Source of the DNA: Methanobacteriota archaeon
GTDB taxonomy: Archaea; Thermoplasmatota; Thermoplasmata; Methanomassiliicoccales; Methanomethylophilaceae
DNA length: 49,193 nucleotides
Assembly: GCA_023402275.1 (NCBI GenBank)
Contig: JAEXCH010000005.1
Span: 1 to 49,193, forward strand
Reading direction: 5' to 3'
This document shows, in pieces, positions 34,178 to 42,486 of this stretch (position 1 is the stretch's first letter; every line of letters begins with the position of its first letter). The notes beneath the pieces were generated by a model. That model was not told the origin of the DNA. It saw nothing but the letters and a program-made list of their open reading frames with translations, and made no database searches. A program made the translations under genes and the position numbers.

Positions 34178-34801
34178 TCACATAACAAGATCCAAGGAAT
34201 CTATCACTTCGTCGGCCTCTGTCATAAAGGGGTCGTTTATGTTCCTGCTTATCAACACCGTTCGTATCCCTGCGTGTTTCCCGGATCGTATATCATTCTC
34301 ACTATCTCCGATCATTATCGTTCTTTCTGGGATAGCATTCATTTCCGACATGCAAAGAAGTACAGGTTCAGGATCGGGTTTGGGGAAGGAGACATCATCA
34401 TAACCCACCATGGAAGAGAAGAGTTCCAGTATATCCAATTTCGATAGTATCGATGATATGTGGGAATGGTATGAATTAGAGACAACACCCAGGACCTTAC
34501 CTTCATTGTAAAGTCTTATCAAACATCTCTCTGCATCAGGGAACAGACCTACGTTATCGAGGTAACAGTTCTCATAGGTATTGATCACAATGGAAAGGAA
34601 ATCCCTATACTTGCAGGGCGAGTTCGGATGATAACTCGAGAATATCATATCCAGCGGGGTTCCGATATATTCGTCATATCTGTTCGGATCATAAGGCATA
34701 TCGAATTCTTTGAATGCAGTTCGGTATGCCTTTTCGTAACCTTTCCTTGAATCCACCAGTGTGTTGTCAAGATCGAATATGTAATGATCCGTCCTATCCA
34801 T
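34178..34801 (-). CDS. HAD-superfamily phosphatase (phosphoglycolate phosphatase-like)
   Basis: 207 residues, HAD subfamily IA. Motif I FDLDNTLVDS (catalytic Asp pair), helical cap (about 15-80), motif II VVSNS, motif III Lys in SFPKPDPEPV, motif IV IMIGDSENDI. It should hydrolyse a small phosphate ester by an aspartyl-phosphate intermediate; substrate not readable. Its stop lies 190 bases from the operon start, and it is divergent from fhs. It may be the metabolite-repair phosphatase paired with many fhs-like loci, but proximity alone does not show this. Confidence 0.9.
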   Translation of the reverse strand: MDRTDHYIFDLDNTLVDSRKGYEKAYRTAFKEFDMPYDPNRYDEYIGTPLDMIFSSYHPNSPCKYRDFLSIVINTYENCYLDNVGLFPDAERCLIRLYNEGKVLGVVSNSYHSHISSILSKLDILELFSSMVGYDDVSFPKPDPEPVLLCMSEMNAIPERTIMIGDSENDIRSGKHAGIRTVLISRNINDPFMTEADEVIDSLDLVM

Positions 34802-34830
34802 GATATGCTGTTGATGATATCCGTATTGAT

Positions 34831-34929
34831 ATGACTTTCTTCATGTATGGCATTAACATGATCAACCCTGTTGTGGATATCAATATACCATTATGCAAAG
34901 AATGTATGGAGTTCCTATGTCCAGATTGA
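34831..34929 (+). CDS. Possible 32-residue ORF with CxxC-x5-C
   Basis: ATG 34831 (also in-frame ATGs at 34843 and 34858) to TGA 34927-34929. The tail contains CKECMEFLCPD, a zinc-knuckle-like spacing. No clear ribosome-binding site, no homologue recognised. It lies in the 185-base gap between the HAD and fhs genes and could be chance. Confidence 0.18.
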   Translation: MTFFMYGINMINPVVDINIPLCKECMEFLCPD

Positions 34930-34986
34930 CCCCTCCAACCGGTCATATTTATTAACTGAATACGTCAATTCACATTTCGTGAGGCA

Positions 34987-36663
34987 ATGAAGGACGACAT
35001 TCAGATCGAGGAAGAGGCCAACGTCAGGAACATAACCGAGATAGCCGGTAAGATAGGACTCAAACCCGAGGACATAGATCAATACGGCAAATACATCGCA
35101 AAGGTCCCTCTTGATGTACTGTCACGTTTTGATAAGAACAAAGACGGAAAACTGATAATGGTGACAGCCGTCACCCCTACCCCTGCCGGGGAGGGAAAGA
35201 CCGTTACCACGATCGGTCTGATACAGGGCCTCAGTCATATTGGTAAGAAAGTGGTCGGTGCATTGAGGGAACCGTCCGTCGGACCTACATTCGGCGTAAA
35301 AGGAGGAGCTACAGGAGGCGGTTATTCCCAGGTCTATCCGATGTGGGATATCGATCTCCACTTCACCGGCGATATACATGCAGTATCCTCGGCACACAAC
35401 CTTCTTTCTGCAATACTTGAGAACAATCTTGTTAGGGATAATCCTCTGAACATAGATCCTTCCAGGATAGTCCTGAAGAAAGCGATGGACATGAACTGCC
35501 GTGAATTGAGGAATGTCGTGGTAGGTCTCGGCGGAGGAAAGACATCTGGAGGAGTTACACACGAGAGCGGGTTCCTGATAACATCCGCATCAGAGATCTC
35601 CGCGATACTCGCCCTGGCGACAAGTTATGATGATCTCAGGGAGAGGATAGAGAGCATGGTTGTCGCCTACACATACAAAGGGGAGATGGTAACCGTCAAG
35701 GACCTGGGATGTGCGGGTGCTATGATGATACTTCTGAAAGATGCGATAAAGCCGAATCTCGTACAGACCCTCGAGGGCCAGCCGGTATTTGTTCATGGAT
35801 TCCCATTCGCCAACATTGCGCATGGTAACAACAGCGTCATAGCTACCAGATATGCAATGAAACTCGGGGATTATGCTGTTACGGAAGCAGGATTCGCAGC
35901 CGATCTTGGAGGGGAGAAGTTCATGGACATAGTCTGCAGGCAATCCGGTATATCCCCGGATTGTGTCGTCATAGTCGCATCGGTCAGAGCATTGATGACA
36001 CACGGCGGAGCAAGACTGGAGGAACTGGAGACACTAACAAAGGATGCTCTTCTCAGAGGACTGTCTAATCTGGACAAACACATCGAGAATGTCAAGAGAT
36101 ACGGTGTCCCAGTGGTTGTTTCCATCAATCACTTCGCATTCGATGATCCGGAACACATGCAGATGTTACGTGATCACTGCAGGGAATTGGGAGCGGAATG
36201 CGTTCAATCCGATGCCTTCATGGAAGGAGGAAAGGGTGCAGAGGAACTTGCCAATAAGGTCGTCGAGGTCATTGAAAGAGGGGAGAAGGATTTCAAATTG
36301 TTGTATGAGGATGATCTCTCGCTGAAGGAGAAGATCGAAACGATCGCCACCAAGATATATGGAGCGGATGGAGTAATATACTCTGGACCTGCCAGCAAGA
36401 CCTTGAAGGACCTGGAGGACAAGGGATACGGAAAACTCCCCATCTGTATCGCAAAGACCCAATATTCATTGTCCGATGTTGCAGATCTGAAGGGAGCGCC
36501 AAAAGGATGGAACCTCAACGTAAGGGAGGTCGCTGTATCCGCCGGAGCAGGATTCGTGGTCCCCATATGCGGAACGATGATGCTTATGCCCGGTCTTTCA
36601 AAGACGCCTGCGGCTATGAGGATGGACCTTACAAGCGATGGAAAGGTCAGAGGGCTGAAATAA
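34987..36663 (+). CDS. fhs: Formate-tetrahydrofolate ligase
   Basis: 558 residues, full family length. ATP-dependent ligation of formate to tetrahydrofolate, giving 10-formyl-THF for one-carbon metabolism. The P-loop TPTPAGEGKT, GGGYSQVYPM, FTGDIHAVSSAHNLL and the C-terminal GAGFVVPICGTMMLMPGLSKTPAA are all family signatures. In archaea this folate-linked enzyme is restricted; Methanomassiliicoccales and Thermoplasmata are among the holders. TATA-like TTTATTAACTG near 34948-34958. Its last 17 bases overlap the convergent Sel1 gene (36647-36663). Confidence 0.97.
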   Translation: MKDDIQIEEEANVRNITEIAGKIGLKPEDIDQYGKYIAKVPLDVLSRFDKNKDGKLIMVTAVTPTPAGEGKTVTTIGLIQGLSHIGKKVVGALREPSVGPTFGVKGGATGGGYSQVYPMWDIDLHFTGDIHAVSSAHNLLSAILENNLVRDNPLNIDPSRIVLKKAMDMNCRELRNVVVGLGGGKTSGGVTHESGFLITSASEISAILALATSYDDLRERIESMVVAYTYKGEMVTVKDLGCAGAMMILLKDAIKPNLVQTLEGQPVFVHGFPFANIAHGNNSVIATRYAMKLGDYAVTEAGFAADLGGEKFMDIVCRQSGISPDCVVIVASVRALMTHGGARLEELETLTKDALLRGLSNLDKHIENVKRYGVPVVVSINHFAFDDPEHMQMLRDHCRELGAECVQSDAFMEGGKGAEELANKVVEVIERGEKDFKLLYEDDLSLKEKIETIATKIYGADGVIYSGPASKTLKDLEDKGYGKLPICIAKTQYSLSDVADLKGAPKGWNLNVREVAVSAGAGFVVPICGTMMLMPGLSKTPAAMRMDLTSDGKVRGLK

Positions 36664-37336
36664 GCGAGTTGTCGGACATCTGGTACCAGCGGTCGGCCTC
36701 TTCCTTATCCACAGGAACGCCGTCACCGCTGTCGTATATGTTGCCTAGCAATATCTGGGCCCCGCGGTGTTTGTTCATTGCCGCTGATATCAACCAATTC
36801 AGTGCGGTCTCCATGTCCTGGTCCACACCGTAGCCGGTCTTATAGAGCTGCCCAAGTATGAACTGTGCCTCCGAGTGTCCTGATTCCGCTGATTGTATGA
36901 ACCAACTGACAGCAAGTCCGAGATCCTTCTTTATTCCTTCTCCGTCAAAGAATATCAATCCCAAAGAATATTGTGCACGGGGGTCGCCCATCTCTGCCGG
37001 GAGTTTGAAGAAAGATGCCGCCTTCTCGATATCCCTTTCCGTTCCGTAACCCCTTGTGTACATCTTACCCAAGAAGTACATCGCACTGAGGTTACCGCCT
37101 CCTGCTGCACGTTCGAACCAGTGCCTGGCTGCGTTCAAATCCCTTTGTACGCCCTGACCTCTTGAATAAAGTAGACCAAGATAGAATTCCGCATCGGACG
37201 ATCCCTTATTGGCCGATGAGGATAGTATTGAGAATGCTGAGGTATAATTCTTCTCGGATCTTGTCCGAACTATGAACTTTGCCCATTCCAATGGCTCCAT
37301 TTGGCTCTCAAATGGAATGCCAGCATCCTCCCACAT
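36647..37336 (-). CDS. Sel1-repeat protein A
   Basis: 229 residues containing about five Sel1-like repeats (36-residue helical pairs): for example AEFYLGLLYSRGQGVQRD, AMYFLGKMYTRGYGTERD, AQYSLGLIFFDGEGIKKD, AQFILGQLYKTGYGVDQD. The N-terminal 30 residues (MWEDAGIPFESQ) are not repeat. Such solenoids mediate protein-protein contacts. No signal peptide, so cytoplasmic. Tail overlap with fhs by 17 bases. A pair of TACAGTGAC direct repeats lies 66-86 bases upstream. Confidence 0.88.
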   Translation of the reverse strand: MWEDAGIPFESQMEPLEWAKFIVRTRSEKNYTSAFSILSSSANKGSSDAEFYLGLLYSRGQGVQRDLNAARHWFERAAGGGNLSAMYFLGKMYTRGYGTERDIEKAASFFKLPAEMGDPRAQYSLGLIFFDGEGIKKDLGLAVSWFIQSAESGHSEAQFILGQLYKTGYGVDQDMETALNWLISAAMNKHRGAQILLGNIYDSGDGVPVDKEEADRWYQMSDNSLISAL

Positions 37337-37401
37337 GTTAAGACAATATCAGATGATAATTATAACTCTTATGCTTTTATTGTAATATCTATAATGTAAT
37401 T

Positions 37402-37422
37402 TACAGTGACAAATACAGTGAC
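37402..37422. repeat. Direct repeat TACAGTGAC upstream of Sel1 gene A
   Basis: Two 9-base copies (37402-37410 and 37414-37422) separated by three bases, in the 87-base gap between the fic remnant's stop and the Sel1 gene. A 12-base period would put the copies roughly one helical turn apart, so they may be tandem sites for a regulator; this is only a suggestion. Confidence 0.3.
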
Positions 37423-37423
37423 A

Positions 37424-38395
37424 TTATCTTATTATCTTCCAATGTCCGGTCTTATCGCTCCCTTCTCTGATCAAAATTCCTTTCTGAACCAAGGAAGCGA
37501 TGTATCTTTTCACGGTCCTTTCACTGATCCCTAGTATTTCTGCCATCTTTGCAGAAGTTAGATTCTCATCATCAGATATGATATTCATGATATCAATTTC
37601 CCTATTGGAGAGAGCTTTGGGATCAATTACCGCTTCATCGATGAACTCATCAACAGCGGTCTGTGTGATACTAAGCATGAACTTTATGAATGGCGTAAGA
37701 TCCCCATTATCTGAATCTTCCAATGCTTTGTAATATTCTCTCTGGTTCAGTTTGATCCATGTCTCAATTGGAAGATATGCAAATACACTCTTCCATTTGG
37801 ATAGGATCAATGAATGCCACAATCTTCCCATCCTGCCATTTCCATCAACGAAGGGATGGATGAATTCAAATCTGCAGTGGAAAACGCATCCTTTGATAAG
37901 AGGATGGGCATCAGAATCCCTTGCCCACGTCATGAGGTCTTATATCATCACAGGTACATCTTCAAAATCGGGGGCGATATGAATGGGTACATTTCCTTTG
38001 TAAACACCAACGCCGCAATCCCTGAATTCTCTGGGAGAATCAACGAGCCCCTCTGTCATATCAGCATGTACCTTCAGCAGATCATCGATAGAATAGGGGT
38101 TCAGATCTTCGATGTGGTCATACGCCTTTATGGCACCCTTTACCTCTTGGATCTCTCTCGGATCCCCAATTACTCTTTTACCAGCCACTATGTCTGTTAC
38201 CTTATCAATGGATAATGTGTTCCCTTCTATCGCAAGAGATGACTGGATGGATTTCACCCTATTGGACTTCCTGAGTCTTGGATCGATGGCCGGTATCCTA
38301 TGATCGGGTATCTTTCCCACTGATACTGGGATATCGGAAACAAGACCGAGAATATCATTATCAATGTTGAATTCAGGTTTATAGACCATCGTCAT
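37424..38395 (-). pseudogene. fic: Class II Fic-family AMPylase interrupted by one in-frame TAA
   Basis: Two open frames, 37943-38395 and 37424-37939, lie in the same frame separated only by TAA at 37940-37942. Together they make a complete Fic protein of about 323 residues: N-terminal inhibitory motif SSLAIEGN, middle helices, active-site HPFVDGNGR after the stop, and a C-terminal winged helix (LTSAKMAEILGISERTVKRY). The stop falls in the conserved VP.x.M..L..W segment just before the Fic motif (VPVMI stop DLMTW). Everything else is intact, so the damage is recent, or the stop is read through. TAA is not the pyrrolysine codon. Confidence 0.85.
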
Positions 38396-38502
38396 CTGGT
38401 ATGCAGATGTATCATTATAATTTAGGGTAATAATGCGACTGAATTACAAATCGAACATATGGTTTGATGTAATATAGCTAAATCAATAAATACGTGGGAA
38501 TT

Positions 38503-39984
38503 ATGGTAATGAATATGCCATTCGATATATCTGACAGCGGCAAATGTTCTGTAGCACGTTCGCACATGGATTGTGCATCTCCCGATCACGATCTGGAGAG
38601 AGCTGTCGCTATCCTTGAGAGAATGGCAAACGAAGGGGACCCAGATTCCCAGTATCTTTATGCTCTTTTCCTCTACACCGGAACCTCAACGATACAGGAT
38701 AAGAACACTGCAAAGGAATTCTTGATCAATTCATCCGCAGGCGGCAATGAGGATGCCGCAGTAACGCTCAGGGAACTGGATGTGGTCAGCGATACAGAGG
38801 ATCTTGATCGACTTATCGCATTGAAATTGAAAGGAGAACAGAGGAACACCGATTCATGTAAGGAATTGTTCGATCTTTATACCAACGGAAATAAACCTGT
38901 AAGGAAGGACCACCGTACTGCCGCAAGATGGTATACCGTATGTGCAGAAGAGGATGATGTTAGTGCACAGAACACGGTTGGTTTCATGTACATGATGGGT
39001 AAAGGTGTCTCAAAGGACAGGGACAAGGCAATGCATTGGCTAAGGAAAGCTGCGGAGAACGGCAATCCTGAGGCGATGTATCACATCGGAGAGATGTATG
39101 ATGCCGGTCTTTGCTATACGGATAAGGACCTCAAGGAGGCTGTGAACTGGTACCAACTAGCTGCTGAGACAGGGAGTGCGGATGCACAATATGCCCTCGC
39201 GTCGATACATATGATACCAAAGACGAAACTGTTCGATCCTGTCAAAGCGGCAATGCTGCTTGAGAAGGCATCGGAACAGGGACACAGCGAAGCGCAATAT
39301 CAGCTGGGTATGATGTACGCTTACGGACAAGGCGTATCCAGGAACCCTGTTAAGGCAATATCTATGCTGGAAGCATCATCCGAAGCAGGATTCCAACAGG
39401 CAATGGTGGATTATGCGAACCTAAGATTCGAAGGCGAGGTGCTTCCACAAGACCTTCCGACTGCCGCAAAATGGTTCGAGAAGGCAGCTGCATCGTGCAA
39501 CGGATATGCACAATATGCCTTGGCATGCATGTACGGGAACGGCAGTTATTATAAAAGGGACGAGAAGACGGCCGCCAAATACTTCAAGGATGCAGCGGAG
39601 ATGGGAGAGGTCAACTCCCAGTATTGTCTGGGCTGTTTCTATTATGAAGGAAGAGGGGTCGACAAGGATGAGAAGGAGGCGGCAGTATGGTTCGACCAGG
39701 CTGCGGACCAAGGACATCCGGGTGCAAAGGCGTTCTTAGGAATGCTCAGAGTGACAGGGTCCGGTGTCGATCAGGATATCGAAGAAGGCATGAAACTGTT
39801 GAATGAATCCGCAGATTCAGGTTATTATGAAGGCCAGTACTATCTCGGAAAGCTATATATGGACGGTAAGTACGTGAAAAGGAACATACCTCGTGCGAAG
39901 AGGTATCTGTCCATGGCTGCCAGACAAGGGGACCCTGATGCAAAGGAACTTCTTGAGAGGATCAAGTCAAAGAAGATGCGCTAA
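38503..39984 (+). CDS. Sel1-repeat protein B
   Basis: About 493 residues with roughly eleven Sel1 repeats (AQNTVGFMYMMGKGVSKD, AQYQLGMMYAYGQGVSRN, SQYCLGCFYYEGRGVDKD and others), ending in a clean LLERIKSKKMR. The N terminus is ambiguous: GTG 38494 and ATGs 38503, 38509 and 38515 are all in frame, and none has a clear ribosome-binding site. First of three consecutive Sel1 genes on the same strand, probably one operon. It lies divergent to the broken fic gene. No signal peptide. Confidence 0.88.
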   Translation: MVMNMPFDISDSGKCSVARSHMDCASPDHDLERAVAILERMANEGDPDSQYLYALFLYTGTSTIQDKNTAKEFLINSSAGGNEDAAVTLRELDVVSDTEDLDRLIALKLKGEQRNTDSCKELFDLYTNGNKPVRKDHRTAARWYTVCAEEDDVSAQNTVGFMYMMGKGVSKDRDKAMHWLRKAAENGNPEAMYHIGEMYDAGLCYTDKDLKEAVNWYQLAAETGSADAQYALASIHMIPKTKLFDPVKAAMLLEKASEQGHSEAQYQLGMMYAYGQGVSRNPVKAISMLEASSEAGFQQAMVDYANLRFEGEVLPQDLPTAAKWFEKAAASCNGYAQYALACMYGNGSYYKRDEKTAAKYFKDAAEMGEVNSQYCLGCFYYEGRGVDKDEKEAAVWFDQAADQGHPGAKAFLGMLRVTGSGVDQDIEEGMKLLNESADSGYYEGQYYLGKLYMDGKYVKRNIPRAKRYLSMAARQGDPDAKELLERIKSKKMR

Positions 39985-39996
39985 GGGAGGGGAGCG

Positions 39997-41097
39997 ATCA
40001 TAGCAAAGAGAACAATATTCCATGATGCCGAAGCAGGCAATCCCTATGCCAGGCTGGGTCTGGCATATATGTTCCATCATGGAAAGAACATCGACCCCGA
40101 TCCAGATATGGCAATGAGATGGTATGTCAGATCATCCGAGGTCGGATGTTCAAGGGCAAAATGGGAATTGGCGAAGATATTCCGCGATGGAACGATCGCC
40201 ATGAAGGATGAGGAATTATTCATATTGTATCTGAAAGCATCAGCGGATTCCGGGGTCCCTGAGGCAAGGATGGAGCTGGGGGTCCATTATCTGAATGGAA
40301 GGATCGTTGACAGGGATGTGAAGTTCGCATTCAAATGGATACTTTCCGCAGCTGATCAAGGTCTTCCGATGGCACAATTCATGATCGGATATATGTACGG
40401 AAAGGGCATCGGAATAGACAGGGACATATCAGAACGGGAGAAATGGTATGCAAGAGTGGGGCTCAGAGGGGATGCCGAGCTGTTCTATTGGATCGGTAGG
40501 AATTTCGAATACGGCCTTTTCAATATAGATGTGGATCTGTTCGAGGCAGGACGATGGTACAAGTTCGGTGCGGATATGGGACACGAGAAATGCATACTAT
40601 GCTGGCAGGCTGTATTGAGGGCACTTGACGGCGGAAAACATGATTCCCTTGAGGATAGGGAGTTCATGCTCATAGAGACCGAGGTCGAGAAGGAGAAGCT
40701 GGAAAGGGATTATGCATTGGTCATAGCAGATAAGTTCCTTGAAGCAGGGGATGAGGAGAAGGCCTTCTACTATTATCAAGAGGCCGCAGATCTCGGGAAT
40801 CCAACCGCCATGTTCATCCTGGCGATGATGTATCACACAGGAGTGTATGTTAGAAGGAGCGACAGGACAGCACTGGAGTTGATGACACAAGCTTCGGTAG
40901 CAGGGTCGGAGGATGCACAATTCGTGATGGGAACGCTTTACGAGGAAGGAAGGGGCGTACAGAAGGATGACGATGAGGCGGTCAAGTTCTATACGATGGC
41001 AGCCGCCAATGGGTATCTTGCTGCATATTACAGATTAAGTAAGTACATAGAACATCCGGAGATCCATGTTAGGAATTCCGGTATCGTTATAAGGTGA
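39997..41097 (+). CDS. Sel1-repeat protein C, with no standard start codon
   Basis: The Sel1 pattern (DAEAGNPYARLGLAYMFHHG) begins upstream of the first ATG at 40069, yet between the previous stop (39982-39984) and that ATG there is no ATG, GTG or TTG in frame. A perfect GGGAGGGGAG (39985-39994) stands 6 bases (from GGAGG) before ATC 39997 and 9 before ATA 40000, so initiation at ATC or ATA is the best reading; ATC may be a mutated ATG. The protein then has about 366 residues and nine repeats. Starting at 40069 would cut the first repeat. Same frame as protein B. Confidence 0.75.
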   Translation: MIAKRTIFHDAEAGNPYARLGLAYMFHHGKNIDPDPDMAMRWYVRSSEVGCSRAKWELAKIFRDGTIAMKDEELFILYLKASADSGVPEARMELGVHYLNGRIVDRDVKFAFKWILSAADQGLPMAQFMIGYMYGKGIGIDRDISEREKWYARVGLRGDAELFYWIGRNFEYGLFNIDVDLFEAGRWYKFGADMGHEKCILCWQAVLRALDGGKHDSLEDREFMLIETEVEKEKLERDYALVIADKFLEAGDEEKAFYYYQEAADLGNPTAMFILAMMYHTGVYVRRSDRTALELMTQASVAGSEDAQFVMGTLYEEGRGVQKDDDEAVKFYTMAAANGYLAAYYRLSKYIEHPEIHVRNSGIVIR

Positions 41098-41101
41098 TAG
41101 G

Positions 41102-41830
41102 TTGGGATTCAAAGAGGTCATGGATGCAGCCTCAGGCGGGGACCCGCATGCACAGAGTGCAATGGGGTACATGTATTTTGAAGGGAATGGGGTGCAAAAG
41201 GATCTGGACAAGGCATTCATGTGGTTCAGGCTGTCCGCCAGACAAGGAGACCCGGAAGGACAATGCAACATGGGATATATGCTGACCCATGGATATGGCG
41301 CCAATCAGGATCTGGACAAGGCGTTCAAACTCTACAGGTGTTCTGCAGAGCAGGGATATGTGAGAGCACAATTCAATCTTGCCCATATGTACTCGGAGGG
41401 ACTGGGCACGGATCAGGATTGGAATGAGGCCCTGAAGTGGTATTCGACCGCAGCCGAGAACGGCAGTTTGGCAGCCCATTATAGAGTTGGTGTGATGAAC
41501 GAAGAGGGCAGAGGGATACCTATCGATGAGAAAGAGGCTGCAAGGATATACAAGGAGTGTTCAGATGTCGGGCATCCGAAGGCCGGATTCAGATTAGGTA
41601 TGATGGTCCTTGACGGAAGAGGAGTACAAAAGAACGCGGATCAGGCCGCAAAGATATTGATCAAAGCGGCAGAGGAAGGAAGTCCGGATGCCATGTTCCA
41701 ACTGGGAAGGATGTCCCTGTCGGGAGAAGGCATGGTAAAAAGCAACAACAATGCGATAAAATGGTTCAAGAAGGCTGCTGCGAGAGGCAGTGAGGAAGCT
41801 GCAGAGTACCTCAAGGATAGCAGGACCTGA
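41102..41830 (+). CDS. Sel1-repeat protein D
   Basis: 242 residues from TTG 41102 (AAGGTGAT just upstream overlaps the previous stop); ATG 41120 is an alternative. About six Sel1 repeats: AQSAMGYMYFEGNGVQKD, GQCNMGYMLTHGYGANQD, AQFNLAHMYSEGLGTDQD, AHYRVGVMNEEGRGIPID, AGFRLGMMVLDGRGVQKN, AMFQLGRMSLSGEGMVKS. Third in the Sel1 operon, 4 bases after protein C. Ends 2 bases from a convergent zinc-ribbon gene. Partner unknown. Confidence 0.87.
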   Translation: MGFKEVMDAASGGDPHAQSAMGYMYFEGNGVQKDLDKAFMWFRLSARQGDPEGQCNMGYMLTHGYGANQDLDKAFKLYRCSAEQGYVRAQFNLAHMYSEGLGTDQDWNEALKWYSTAAENGSLAAHYRVGVMNEEGRGIPIDEKEAARIYKECSDVGHPKAGFRLGMMVLDGRGVQKNADQAAKILIKAAEEGSPDAMFQLGRMSLSGEGMVKSNNNAIKWFKKAAARGSEEAAEYLKDSRT

Positions 41831-41832
41831 TA

Positions 41833-42318
41833 TCACATTCTCAACATCTCGTCTTTACCGTAGTTAAGATGAAGTGTCTTTATCACAGTGGACAGAGCGA
41901 TATTATCCGAACGGGCTATGTTCAAACATCCGTCCCCCATATCATATCTTCTGATTATCTCGTTGTAAAGATTATCATCCGTACGTCCATAGGAGAAGGG
42001 ATCGGCCGAATCATCCGCAGGGGTGTCCCATTTATCACTTTTACAATTCGGACATCTTACGGGGGCCCCATCCCCTCGAGGTATCCAGGAGGATCCGCAT
42101 CTCTTACATTCAACGGCCTTTATGTCGCTGTTCCATCTGTAAGAGCCGCATCGGGGGCATCTCTTCGGTCTCTCAATGTAACTCGTCCATTCATAGCTGC
42201 ATATCTTGCAACATTTCTGGTAACCGGAAACATCATCGGACCCATCAACATCCAAAATGAGGCTGAAAGGAAGCTTGTGCCCACAATGCGGACATGAATG
42301 TTCTATGTTCTCCGTCAT
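41833..42318 (-). CDS. Zinc-ribbon protein with C-terminal helix-turn-helix-like end (copy 1)
   Basis: 161 residues. Cysteine pairs SCPHCG, CCKICSYEW, RCPRCGSYRW, ECKRCGSSW and RCPNCKSDKW make at least two alternating zinc ribbons of the C-x2-C-x3-W / CPxCxSxxW type. The last 45 residues (DNLYNEIIRRYDMGDGCLNIARSDNIALSTVIKTLH) look like a short helix-turn-helix. The closest relative in the window is the gene at 43974-44513. DNA or RNA binding is inferred. Its promoter carries a 34-base element shared with that paralogue. Confidence 0.75.
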   Translation of the reverse strand: MTENIEHSCPHCGHKLPFSLILDVDGSDDVSGYQKCCKICSYEWTSYIERPKRCPRCGSYRWNSDIKAVECKRCGSSWIPRGDGAPVRCPNCKSDKWDTPADDSADPFSYGRTDDNLYNEIIRRYDMGDGCLNIARSDNIALSTVIKTLHLNYGKDEMLRM

Positions 42319-42374
42319 CAGTATACCTTTCCATTCATTTGGATGAGATATCCAATGTATTCTTTCGATTAATA

Positions 42375-42408
42375 TATTACTTTGGAAAAATATGGAATAA
42401 TAGGTAAT
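42375..42408 (-). promoter_or_regulatory. 34-base conserved promoter element, copy 1
   Basis: Read on the minus strand from ATTACCTATTATTC to TTTTTCCAAAGTAATA. It matches the element at 43867-43900 at 30 of 34 positions. The end CCAAAGTAATATATTA looks like BRE plus TATA, which would put the transcript start near 42349 and leave a leader of about 30 bases. The remaining part of this 168-base gap shows no gene. Confidence 0.6.
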
Positions 42409-42486
42409 ATTTGATACATATCAGTGGTAAAAACAAGATAAATTGGTAATAAAGAATAAATCGTACTGTCCATATTTTCCTATTGC

